Source of the DNA: Paludisphaera soli
GTDB taxonomy: Bacteria > Planctomycetota > Planctomycetia > Isosphaerales > Isosphaeraceae
Assembly: GCF_011064595.1 (NCBI RefSeq)
Contig: NZ_JAALJI010000026.1
Coordinates: 45,377-109,376 of the forward strand
Direction of reading: 5' to 3'
Length of the DNA: 64,000 bases
A model generated the notes under the pieces. That model did not search any database. It saw only the letters and a list, made by a program, of their open reading frames with translations, and was not told the origin of the DNA. The translations under genes were made by a program, and so were the position numbers. Within the stretch, counting starts at the first letter, position 1. Every line of letters begins with the position of its first letter. This document shows, in pieces, positions 1-8,719 of this stretch.

Positions 1-625
1 CCAGGCGGCCGTCGGCCGTGTCGAGCACCAGGGCTGCGGCGAACGCCAGGGCGGTGGCCGCCCGACCGGTCCAGCCCAGTCCTCCGCAGGCGACGGCCGC
101 GACGCCGGAGAGCATCAGCGCCCCAGCGCCGAGCGTCAGCGCGTTCGGGCCGACGCGCGAATGCTGGAGCGAGGCGGCGAGGCGTTCGGCCAGCGGGAAC
201 GCCCAGTAGCGTCCCAGCGGCTGATAATTCAGGCGGCGGTTCAGTTCCTGCTCGGCGCCGGCAAGGGATTCGGGGCGGTCCAGCCGCCAGAAGGCGGCGG
301 ACTCGGGGTCGCGGCCGCGGCTCAGGGCGCGCCGGAGTCGCCGACCGTCGTAGAGGCGGTCGGTGCGGAGGACCGCGCCGTCGGCGGGCATGTCCTCCAC
401 GAACTCGACCCGGACGGACCCGGCGTCGTCGAGCAGCGGGGCGACGTCGGCCGATCGGCCGCGGGCCGCGAGCACGGCGATGACGCTCCCGGGGCCGACG
501 ATCTCCCGCGCCTGTTCGACCAGGCGGGAGAGCACAGGGCGGCCCAGCACGACCTCGGCGGCGATCAGCCCGCGAGGCCCGCGAGGGCGGGCGTCGATCA
601 CCAGATTGCGGGCCGGAGCGGCCAT
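1..625 (-). CDS. CDP-alcohol phosphatidyltransferase family protein (3' part cut by window edge)
   Basis: Only the first ~208 residues are inside the window. The last visible residues read D-T-A-D-G-R-L-(A), which fits the start of the CDP-alcohol phosphatidyltransferase motif D-x2-D-G-x2-A-R. Before it lies a stretch resembling the entry to the membrane domain of this family (LNYQPLGRYWAFPLAERLA, then PNALTLGAG). Such enzymes transfer a phospho-alcohol from a CDP-linked donor at the membrane. The N-terminal ~110 residues look like a separate soluble alpha/beta domain, perhaps a degenerate nucleotidyltransferase as in bifunctional inositol/CDP-alcohol enzymes; that is inference. The ATG at 625 is preceded by a good ribosome site (AGGGAGG). 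It lies 87 bases downstream of the glycosyltransferase gene and is probably cotranscribed with it. Confidence 0.72.
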   Translation of the reverse strand, partial: MAAPARNLVIDARPRGPRGLIAAEVVLGRPVLSRLVEQAREIVGPGSVIAVLAARGRSADVAPLLDDAGSVRVEFVEDMPADGAVLRTDRLYDGRRLRRALSRGRDPESAAFWRLDRPESLAGAEQELNRRLNYQPLGRYWAFPLAERLAASLQHSRVGPNALTLGAGALMLSGVAAVACGGLGWTGRAATALAFAAALVLDTADGRL

Positions 626-712
626 CGGTTCGCCTCCCTGCGGTTCGTCGCCCCCGGTCGGTCCCGACGCCCTCGCGATTCCTTCGCGACGAGTCGCCGG
701 ATCGTTACGCGC

Positions 713-1660
713 TCACCATTCGAATCGATGAAAGAAAGCTTCCTGACGCTCGATCCAGCCGACGCTCCCTTCGTGGAGGGTCCGTCGAGCCCGTACGACG
801 TCGCGCCATCGCGAGGCCGCCTCGACGAACGCCGTCGCGAAGCCGCGACGACCGGGGGCGAGCGACCCGAGGAGGCGGATCGGCAGCCATCCCAGGTGCT
901 TCGCCAGCCTCGCGCCGCGGAGGTTCTTCCAGGCGAAGATCAGGGTGTTGCGGACCGCCAGGCCGTCGCAACGCTCCTCGCCCAGCTCGGGGGCGAAGGT
1001 CGCGAAGCCCTTGTGGTAGGCCGTCGAGCCGGGGACGTAATAGCCTCGCAGCCCGGCCATCCAGGCGCGGAAGCCGAGGTCCAGGTCCTCGATCCGGCCG
1101 GGGTGGAAGATGGGGTCGTAGCCGCCCAGCTCCAGGAACCGGACCCGGTCGACGGCCAGCACGGGGCCGGCGGCGGCGGTGAGGTCGGCGTGGTCGACGA
1201 GCGCCTCGTGCCCCGGGACGCGGCTCATCCCCTGCACCAGGCCGAAGCGAGTCCGGACCCTCGTCCGCATCCCTTCGTAATGCCGACCGTCGAACGTCCA
1301 GCACTGGGGTGCCGAGAAGAAGGCGTCGTCGTGATCGGCGAACGCGTCGAGCAGCGGGCCGACGGCGTCGGGGGCGAGCTTCACGTCGTTGTTCAGCAGC
1401 AGGACGACGGGCTCGTCGAGCATCTTCAGAGCGTCGTTGAACGAGGCGAGCCCGCGATTCGGCAGGCGGATCACCCGGACCTGGGGGTGGCGGGAGGCCA
1501 GCCAGGGCAGCGAATCGTCGGTCGAATCATTGTCGACGACGATCACTCCGCATGGAGCCGGCGATCGACGCGCCGCCTCGACGACGGAGGGGAGGCACTC
1601 CTGGAGGAGGGCCCGGCCGTTGTAGTTCAGCACCAGGATCTGGGTGCGATCGGGCGACAA
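713..1660 (-). CDS. Glycosyltransferase family 2 protein
   Basis: A 315-residue cytoplasmic GT-A fold glycosyltransferase. It opens with a beta strand ending in LNYNG (residues ~9-15), followed by the nucleotide-binding VDNDSTDDS and the metal-binding LLLNNDVKL. A later GYDPIFHPGRIEDLDLGFR resembles the GT2 acceptor/catalytic region (xED). This family moves a sugar from a nucleotide donor to an acceptor, often in surface glycan or lipid synthesis; the substrate cannot be read from sequence. There is no membrane segment. It precedes the CDP-alcohol phosphatidyltransferase gene on the same strand, so a glycolipid or phospholipid-head-group role is possible. Confidence 0.85.
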   Translation of the reverse strand: MSPDRTQILVLNYNGRALLQECLPSVVEAARRSPAPCGVIVVDNDSTDDSLPWLASRHPQVRVIRLPNRGLASFNDALKMLDEPVVLLLNNDVKLAPDAVGPLLDAFADHDDAFFSAPQCWTFDGRHYEGMRTRVRTRFGLVQGMSRVPGHEALVDHADLTAAAGPVLAVDRVRFLELGGYDPIFHPGRIEDLDLGFRAWMAGLRGYYVPGSTAYHKGFATFAPELGEERCDGLAVRNTLIFAWKNLRGARLAKHLGWLPIRLLGSLAPGRRGFATAFVEAASRWRDVVRARRTLHEGSVGWIERQEAFFHRFEW

Positions 1661-1803
1661 GGGTTCCGTCCCTGGTTCGTCGTGGTGTGTCGTGGCGTCG
1701 GAGACTGCAGCGGCCGATCGGACGGACCCGCGGGACCTCCCGTCCTCGCTCGCCCGGGCGACCTTTCGGCCGCATTCCCCGAGATGGGTGGCGTACGATA
1801 CGA

Positions 1804-1841
1804 AACGCCGCGGACCCGGTCAAGGCCGGGTCCGCGGGCGT
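1804..1841 (-). terminator. Rho-independent-type terminator hairpin
   Basis: A perfect 12-bp stem (1808-1819 with 1826-1837) closes a 6-base loop. It lies just downstream of the stop of the minus-strand sugar isomerase gene ending at 1865. The minus strand continues with a modest T-rich stretch (GTTTCGTATCG). It probably ends the 2821-1865 transcript before the glycosyltransferase gene. Confidence 0.7.
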
Positions 1842-1864
1842 CTGAGACTGTCGCGAGGAGGCGG

Positions 1865-2821
<957 letters not shown>

Positions 2822-2855
2822 GGACGACTCCCTGGGAAAGTGGGGCGGTTGAGAT

Positions 2856-3680
2856 TCAGGCGAAGGCGATCGACCCCTCGTCGAGGATCCGTTTGAGCGC
2901 GTTGGCCGCGTCGGCGAAGCGTTCGGGGCCGGTGAAGCCGTAGGAAAGCTCCGCGACGGTGAGGTGCGGCTCCAGCACGACGAAGCCGTCGTAGCCGGTC
3001 CGTACGGCGTCTTCCAGGAGTCGGGGGATGTGACCGTCCCCCTCGCCGGCGGGGACGTTGCGTCGCTGGGCCTCGCTGTAGTCCTTCACGTGGAAGTGGC
3101 CAACATGCGGGCGGAGCAGGGCCCAGGCGTCGTCGATCGGCTGGCCGACCTCGACGTAGTTCGCCGGGTCGAAGGCGTGCGAAAGGGCCGGCGAACCGAC
3201 CGTCGCGAGGATGTCGCGGACGCGCTCGGCGTGGTCGCCGTAGATGCCCTTCTCGTTCTCTAGGAACAGCCTCACGCCGCGGTCGTGGGCGATCGAGGCC
3301 AGCTCGGCCATGCGATCGACGACGGCCGAGCGATGGTTCGCGGGGTCGTCGCCCGGGGGCATGTAGAAGCTGAAGACGCGGATCCGGGGGCATTCGTAAT
3401 GGTCGGCCACGTCGAGCGCGCGGGCGAAGCGGGCCAGGTGCTCGTCGAACGGGTCGGTGATCTTGATCTTGCCGATCGGCGATCCGATCGCGCTGAGGCC
3501 GAAGCCGGCGTCCCGGAGCCGGTCCCGGAACTCGCGGTGCTGCTCCTCGGAGAGATCGAGGACGTTGGTGCCGTGGATCGCGCGGAACTCGATGTGCTTG
3601 ACGCCGTGCCGGGTCAAGACCTCGATCTGCTCCCGCGGGTCCTGGGAGATCTCGTCGGCGAAGGCGCTGAGGCGGATCAT
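2856..3680 (-). CDS. Sugar phosphate isomerase/epimerase family protein
   Basis: 274 residues, with no signal peptide. It starts directly with the first barrel strand (MIRLSAFADEISQDPREQ). Typical xylose-isomerase-like motifs follow: LFLENEKGIYGD around residue 165, HAFDPANYVEVG around 195 and HFHVKDYS around 220. These supply Glu/Asp/His ligands for a divalent metal. The predicted role is isomerisation or epimerisation of a sugar or polyol derivative in the cytoplasm. It is the first gene of a two-gene minus-strand unit with the TAT-exported paralogue downstream; differing localisation of two related proteins is a notable pairing. Confidence 0.83.
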   Translation of the reverse strand: MIRLSAFADEISQDPREQIEVLTRHGVKHIEFRAIHGTNVLDLSEEQHREFRDRLRDAGFGLSAIGSPIGKIKITDPFDEHLARFARALDVADHYECPRIRVFSFYMPPGDDPANHRSAVVDRMAELASIAHDRGVRLFLENEKGIYGDHAERVRDILATVGSPALSHAFDPANYVEVGQPIDDAWALLRPHVGHFHVKDYSEAQRRNVPAGEGDGHIPRLLEDAVRTGYDGFVVLEPHLTVAELSYGFTGPERFADAANALKRILDEGSIAFA

Positions 3681-3846
3681 CGGGGCGGGTCTCGCGTCGC
3701 GTCGGTCGTGTCGTCTGGTTCGCTCACCTTCCTCGCGATCATAGCACTTCGGAGAGAAACCTCCAGGGGCCGGTGGTGCGAGGCGCGGCTTCGGAGTACG
3801 ATACGGCCGGTCGACCGACGAAGACCCGGATCAACCGCCCGGCATC

Positions 3847-4332
3847 TTGGGACGCCTGCTCATGTGGACGCTCTTTTTCACGTTCGTGGTCTACTGGCTC
3901 GTGGCCTTCGTGGGCTGCTTCACCGTGGTCGAGATGGCGCAAGACGCCCTCTACGACGAGGTGACGCCGCGTGCGGGCCTGAAAGTGACCCTGGCCTCGC
4001 TGATCTTGGCGGCGACGATGACCTACTTCCATCCGTCGTTCGACTCGATGTTCACGGCGAACATCCTGGGCACGGTCTTCCAGGCGATCATCTGGTTCGG
4101 CGTCTTCACGCTCGTCCTCCAGTTCCACCCGTGGCACGCGCTGGGGCTGGGGCTGCTGCTGATGTGCCTGGTCTCGCCGCTGGCGACCATGGGCGTCGAC
4201 AGCATGCTCGCCCCGGACGCCCAGGCCTCCCGCGTCCGCGCCGGGACCACGCCGGCGGTCACGAAGCCGGTCCGCGAGTCGCTCGCGCCCGCCGGGGCCG
4301 CCCCCAAGGCGGCCGCTCCCGCAACCCCCTGA
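3847..4332 (+). CDS. Small integral membrane protein, function unknown
   Basis: 161 residues. It has about four hydrophobic segments: LFFTFVVYWLVAFVGCF near the N terminus, LASLILAATM, AIIWFGVFTLVLQF and LGLGLLLMCLVSPLA. A soluble Ala/Pro/Lys-rich tail of about 40 residues follows. I do not recognise a family. A possible -10 element (TACGAT, 3797-3802) lies about 45 bases upstream, but no convincing -35 is seen. The gene converges on the patatin-like gene, with only 16 bases between the stops. Confidence 0.65.
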   Translation: MGRLLMWTLFFTFVVYWLVAFVGCFTVVEMAQDALYDEVTPRAGLKVTLASLILAATMTYFHPSFDSMFTANILGTVFQAIIWFGVFTLVLQFHPWHALGLGLLLMCLVSPLATMGVDSMLAPDAQASRVRAGTTPAVTKPVRESLAPAGAAPKAAAPATP

Positions 4333-4348
4333 GACGCGATCCCTCGGC

Positions 4349-6676
4349 TCAGTCCAGGATCCAATGCCCCTCGTACGTCGTGTCGGGGTCGGGGCCGATG
4401 ATCTGCCAGCCGACCACGGCGCCGTCCAGGACCTCGAACATCCGCGTCGGCCTGATCGGCCGACGTTCCTCGGGCGCGTCGATCTTGTAGCCGATCAGGC
4501 TGAGACGGCCCGCGGGCCTCCGGCTGGGCATCAGGATCCACATCGACGCCACCTTCGTGACGCCGTTGCTGACGTGGACGAGCGAATTGACCCCGACGCG
4601 CCCCGCGCGGATCTCGGGGCCGCGATAGATCTGCTCGACCACGACCTCGACCACCTCGCCGTGCGGGACGCCGCTGAAGTCGAGGTCCAGCTCCCAGCGA
4701 TACGTCACGCCGTCGCCTTCGGTCGGCTCGGGCTCCGTACGCCTGAGGACGGGGGAGAGGTTCTTGTTCAGGAAGTTCACCACGAGGTCCGGCGACCGGC
4801 TGGTGAGATGGAACCTCAGGTGGTCGCCCGCGTTCTCGACCTCGGTCCGGCGCACCAGGTAGCGACGATGCTGGTAGACCTGAGGCTCCGAGGCGGCCGG
4901 CCAGGGGGCCGCGGATCGCTCCCATCGACGCAGGTCGACGATGTGCGAATCGCTCAAAAACTCGAAGCCCCGGTAGTCGGTCGGGGCGAAGCGATCGGCG
5001 GGGACCGGCGTGAGGCCGTCCAGGCTCGCCACCGGGCCGTCGCGGACCAGGCTCAGGAGCCGGGCCTCGTCCGGGCTCCCCTCGGCCACGAGCCCCAGCG
5101 CCTGCCGAACGCCAGTGCTGCTGACGTAAGTCCGATAGAGCAGGTAGGGGCCGGCGAGCAGGAGGAGGAGCATGAACGGCAGGAAGACGTAGGTCATCGC
5201 GTCCCGCCAGTCGAGGAGCGTGCTGAAGATGCGTCGCGAGGCCGAGGCTTGCAGTTGCCTGGCCAGCACCGTCCCGTCATTGGCGGGGCGGTCGCGCCAG
5301 CTCAGGATGCGGCCGAGCTTTCGCGGCTTTTCCGGCATCGGGTCCCAGGGCGGGCCGTCGGGGAGGACGTCGCCGAAGACGTCGGGCCTCGAGCGGCAGG
5401 CCTGACGCGCGACGCAGTATCCGTGGCGGACCAGGCTGCGGATCTCGGTCGACGAGAAGCGGTCGAGGTCGGTGCGCATGCCGACGATCTGTCGTTGGAT
5501 CACCGGCAAGGGGGCGGTCGGGTCCTCCTCGGGCTCCACCAGGCGATAGATGGGCGTGAAGAGGAATCCCGCCGCCGCGCCGAAGATCTCCTTCTCCAGC
5601 TGCCAGACGCGGTCCATGAGGATGTCCGAGGCTCGCATGGCGGTCTGGATCAGGCCGCCGCTGAAGGCGTCGCGGGTGATGCTCAGCTTGGCACCGGCGT
5701 CGCTGGCGATGACCACGTCGAACTCCGAGACGCTGGGTCGCACAGACGGCGGGGCGCCGGGGACGTGGTCGGGGACCGCGCCCGTGCCGTCGCCGGGCTC
5801 CGCGTCCTCGGCTTCCACCACCTGGCCATTCGAATCGCGACCCGACGGCCGGCTCTGGACGGGCCCCCCCGCGCCGACGGCGGCCGGCTCCAGGTCGGCT
5901 TCCTCGGGCTCCTCGACCTCCACCTCGCGGCCGTCGGCGTCGGTGGGGCGGCAGGTCTCCGACCAGCATCGCTCGATGAACCGGAAGGCCCGGATCCCCA
6001 GGTTGTCGAACACGCCTCCGTCGGTGAACGCCTGATGCGAGAAGGCGGCCTCGCTCGCGCCGATGTCCTGGGATCGGACCTGGATCGGCGGGAAGAAGCC
6101 GGGGAACGCCGACGAGGCTGCGACGGCCAGGGGGATCGTCGCCAGGCCGGCCTGGATCCGCTCGAACTGGATTCGATCGCCCGGGAGCCTGCGCTGCAGG
6201 ATCAGCCCGGAGCGGGTGAACGAGGTGATGCAGCCCTCGCTCAGGTTCGTGGCCAGGATGTGGAGCTCGGGCTTGTCGGGCAGTTCGTAGAGGCAGGTGT
6301 CGCCGTAGAGGTGCTTCTGGTAGTGGTATTCCAGCATGCCGGCCCGGGTGTAGCGGCGGTTGACGGGCCGGCGCGTCAGCCATCGAGGGGCCGTGGCCAG
6401 GACGGCGAACGGATAGCGGCGGACGATCCGGTTGCGGACGTCCATCCGGACGAAGTCCAGGATCTCCTTCGCGGCCTTGTCGAACTCCTCGGCGGGGCCG
6501 TTGTAGCGGTCCCAGTTGAGCACGAGGTGAGCGGCGAGGATGCTCCCGCCGGAGACCGAAGTGATGTGCGAGACGTTCTCCAGGGCCCCGGCGTCGCGGA
6601 GGAACCGGATGATGCCCAGATGATAAAGGGTCGCGCGGAAGCCGCCCCCGGACAGGGCCAGGCCGATCTTGGGCAT
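4349..6676 (-). CDS. Patatin-like phospholipase with long C-terminal extension
   Basis: 775 residues. The N-terminal patatin domain shows the oxyanion loop SGGGFRA (residues ~9-15), the nucleophile motif around Ser42 (S-V-S-G-G-S) and the catalytic aspartate in FTDGG (Asp219). These belong to the Ser-Asp dyad lipid acyl hydrolases. The first position of the usual G-x-S-x-G is Ser here. An acidic low-complexity insert lies around residues 245-305. A hydrophobic segment (FLPFMLLLLLAGPYLLY) sits near residues 495-515, followed by about 250 residues I cannot assign. The protein is therefore likely membrane-anchored, with the catalytic domain on the N-terminal side. The start is supported by a purine-rich AAGGGAGG just upstream. 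Confidence 0.85.
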   Translation of the reverse strand: MPKIGLALSGGGFRATLYHLGIIRFLRDAGALENVSHITSVSGGSILAAHLVLNWDRYNGPAEEFDKAAKEILDFVRMDVRNRIVRRYPFAVLATAPRWLTRRPVNRRYTRAGMLEYHYQKHLYGDTCLYELPDKPELHILATNLSEGCITSFTRSGLILQRRLPGDRIQFERIQAGLATIPLAVAASSAFPGFFPPIQVRSQDIGASEAAFSHQAFTDGGVFDNLGIRAFRFIERCWSETCRPTDADGREVEVEEPEEADLEPAAVGAGGPVQSRPSGRDSNGQVVEAEDAEPGDGTGAVPDHVPGAPPSVRPSVSEFDVVIASDAGAKLSITRDAFSGGLIQTAMRASDILMDRVWQLEKEIFGAAAGFLFTPIYRLVEPEEDPTAPLPVIQRQIVGMRTDLDRFSSTEIRSLVRHGYCVARQACRSRPDVFGDVLPDGPPWDPMPEKPRKLGRILSWRDRPANDGTVLARQLQASASRRIFSTLLDWRDAMTYVFLPFMLLLLLAGPYLLYRTYVSSTGVRQALGLVAEGSPDEARLLSLVRDGPVASLDGLTPVPADRFAPTDYRGFEFLSDSHIVDLRRWERSAAPWPAASEPQVYQHRRYLVRRTEVENAGDHLRFHLTSRSPDLVVNFLNKNLSPVLRRTEPEPTEGDGVTYRWELDLDFSGVPHGEVVEVVVEQIYRGPEIRAGRVGVNSLVHVSNGVTKVASMWILMPSRRPAGRLSLIGYKIDAPEERRPIRPTRMFEVLDGAVVGWQIIGPDPDTTYEGHWILD

Positions 6677-6891
6677 ATTGTCGCCTCCCTTCCCTTTCGC
6701 GTCGGCGCAGGGATTCGCGGCTGTCGAGAATCACGTCCATTTCCCCTCGTCCGGCGGGAGCCGGGCGAGTGGTGCGGCGACGTCGGATGAGGTAGGTCGC
6801 CCTGAAACGCCGCGCGGGGCTCTCGTTGACCTCGATGCGCGGGCTCGGGCGATCTCAATGCAACCGGCGCGCCGGCGTGACGGGCGGCGGC

Positions 6892-7653
6892 TCAGGTCAG
6901 GCCGCGTAAGAAGACCTGGAGGCCGTCAGCGAGGCGGTCGGCCGCTTCGAGTGCGTGGGCGTGTAGCGACCAGAAATCCTTGAGCGACGAAGGTCGGCCC
7001 ACGAGCGCGCGCAGGGCCGCGCCGACGCGGTAGCTGCCGGATGTGTTCAGCAGGCGGCCGACCTCGGGGGGGAGGTCCGTCCGGGCGTCGTCGCTGACGA
7101 CCCGGAGCGAGAGGAATGGGACGCGACGTTCGCGGGCGGCGACGGCCGCGGCGAAGGTCTCCATGTCGATCAGGTCGGCCTGGTGCTCATTTCGGAGCCT
7201 GGCCTTTTCGGCTGCGGACGTCACGACGTGATCGACGAGGAGCAGCCGGCCGACCGATCGGATGCCGGGGACGGGCCCGACGAGGCCGGCGGCGATCTCG
7301 ACGACCTCGCCCGACCCGTCGATCAGCGAGCGCGGGGCGATCAGGTCGTTGCGGTTCAGGGCGGGATCGAGCGCGCCGGCGAAGCCGGCCGAGACGATCA
7401 CTTGCGGCCGGTGACCGGCGAGCAGGTGCTCGACGCCCCGACGGGCCGAGGCTGCGCCGACGCCCGAGGCCAGCACGGCGAGGATTCGGCCCTCAAGCTC
7501 CCCCTCGACCACCGTCAGCCCCCGGGCGGCGTAGCGCCGGACTCGGGCCAGCTTGTCGATCAGGTGGCCGGCCTCCATCGGCATCGCCATGACGACGCCG
7601 ACGTCGGCCGGGGAGGGGGCGGGGGCCAGTCGCTGGGGCTCGGGGTCGATCAA
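6892..7653 (-). CDS. hpnG: Hopanoid-associated nucleoside phosphorylase-like protein HpnG
   Basis: About 253 residues of the purine nucleoside phosphorylase/MTA-SAH nucleosidase fold. Visible motifs are the first strand VGVVMAMPMEA, the Gly-rich SGVGAASA, the SAGFAGAL strand and the DMETFAAAVAA helix with the conserved Met-Glu. In hopanoid pathways HpnG cleaves adenine from adenosylhopane to give (phospho)ribosylhopane, and its place right after hpnH supports that role. The start is uncertain. The first beta strand would be lost if the internal ATG were used, so I chose the TTG at 7653, which overlaps the TGA stop of hpnH; a GTG four codons upstream is the alternative. The gene order shc-hpnH-hpnG differs from the common F-G-H order. 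Confidence 0.82.
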   Translation of the reverse strand: MIDPEPQRLAPAPSPADVGVVMAMPMEAGHLIDKLARVRRYAARGLTVVEGELEGRILAVLASGVGAASARRGVEHLLAGHRPQVIVSAGFAGALDPALNRNDLIAPRSLIDGSGEVVEIAAGLVGPVPGIRSVGRLLLVDHVVTSAAEKARLRNEHQADLIDMETFAAAVAARERRVPFLSLRVVSDDARTDLPPEVGRLLNTSGSYRVGAALRALVGRPSSLKDFWSLHAHALEAADRLADGLQVFLRGLT

Positions 7654-8651
7654 AGGAACTGCCACTTGACCATCTTGAGGGTGTCGCCGAGGCGGCTGTT
7701 CACGCCGAGGGCGGCCGAGGTCTCGAAGCCCGAGTGCATCATGCAGTTCTCGCAGCGCGGGTCGTTGCCCGGGCCGTAGTCCTCCCACTCGGTCTTGTTG
7801 ATCAGGTCGCCGAAGGTCGGGTGGTGGATGTCGGTGATGAGGTAGCAGGGGCCCTTCCATCCCTTGATGTTGCGGGTGGGGTTGGCCCAGGCGGTGCAAG
7901 ACAGCTCGCGCTTGCCCTGAAGGAACTCCAGGTAGATCGGCGACGAGTAGAATCGGTACTTGCGGAACATGGCCTCGGCCGCCCGGAACTTGGCCCGGAT
8001 GTCGGCGCGGGTCATGAACATCTCCTTGGAATCGACCGCGGCGTAGCCGTAGCCGGGGGAGATGAGGAAGCCGTCGACGTCCAGGCTCGTGAGGTAGCCG
8101 AACAGCTCGTCCAGCTCCTTCATGTCGGTCTCCTGGAAGACCGTCGTGTTGGTGCAGACGAGGAAGCCGGCCTCCTTGGCCGCCTTCACGCCGTCGATGG
8201 CCGAGTCGAAGACGCCCTGACGCTCGACGGCGATGTCGTGGCTCTCGCGCATGCCGTCGAAGTGGACGTTGAAGAAGAACCGGGAATTCGGCTTGAAGTC
8301 CTGGATCTTCTTGCGGATGAACATCCCGTTTGTGCAGAGGTAGACGACCTTCTTGCGCTCCAGGATCTTGGCGGTCAGCTCGCCGATGCCGGGGTAGATC
8401 ATCGGCTCCCCGCCGCAGATCGACACGACCGGCGCGCCGCATTCGTCGACCGCCGCGAGGCACTCGTCGATCGAGAGCTTCTGCTTGATGGTCTGCGAGT
8501 ACTCGCGGATCCGCCCGCAGCCGGTGCAGGTCAGGTTGCAGGCGTGGAGCGGCTCCAGCATCAGGACCATCGGGAACTTCTTGGCCCGGGAGAGCTTCTT
8601 CTTGGCGATGTAACCGGCGATTCGGCTCGTCATCTGCAGTGGAAAACGCAT
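7650..8651 (-). CDS. hpnH: Adenosyl-hopene transferase HpnH (radical SAM)
   Basis: 333 residues, normal for HpnH. The radical-SAM cluster motif C-x3-C-x2-C is at Cys38/Cys42/Cys45 (ACNLTCTGCGR), followed by the SICGGEPMIYPGIGEL strand that binds SAM. The C-terminal DUF3463-like part carries further cysteines (SCTAWANPTRN; CENCMMHSG). Known function: it joins the 5'-deoxyadenosyl moiety of SAM to hopene, forming adenosylhopane, the first step of C35 hopanoid side-chain synthesis. The ATG at 8651 has AAGGGAG about 10 bases upstream. It lies 68 bases downstream of the squalene-hopene cyclase gene and overlaps hpnG, so the three probably form one operon. Confidence 0.95.
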   Translation of the reverse strand: MRFPLQMTSRIAGYIAKKKLSRAKKFPMVLMLEPLHACNLTCTGCGRIREYSQTIKQKLSIDECLAAVDECGAPVVSICGGEPMIYPGIGELTAKILERKKVVYLCTNGMFIRKKIQDFKPNSRFFFNVHFDGMRESHDIAVERQGVFDSAIDGVKAAKEAGFLVCTNTTVFQETDMKELDELFGYLTSLDVDGFLISPGYGYAAVDSKEMFMTRADIRAKFRAAEAMFRKYRFYSSPIYLEFLQGKRELSCTAWANPTRNIKGWKGPCYLITDIHHPTFGDLINKTEWEDYGPGNDPRCENCMMHSGFETSAALGVNSRLGDTLKMVKWQFL

Positions 8652-8719
8652 GCGGCGATCACTCCCTTGTTCTGCTTGCGCGACCTGACCGAATCGGGGG
8701 CGAAATGGGATGGGGACCG

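Noticed and set aside
4364..6790. An 808-codon plus-strand open frame opposite the patatin-like gene
   Set aside because: Compositionally an antisense shadow; the minus-strand gene has catalytic motifs.
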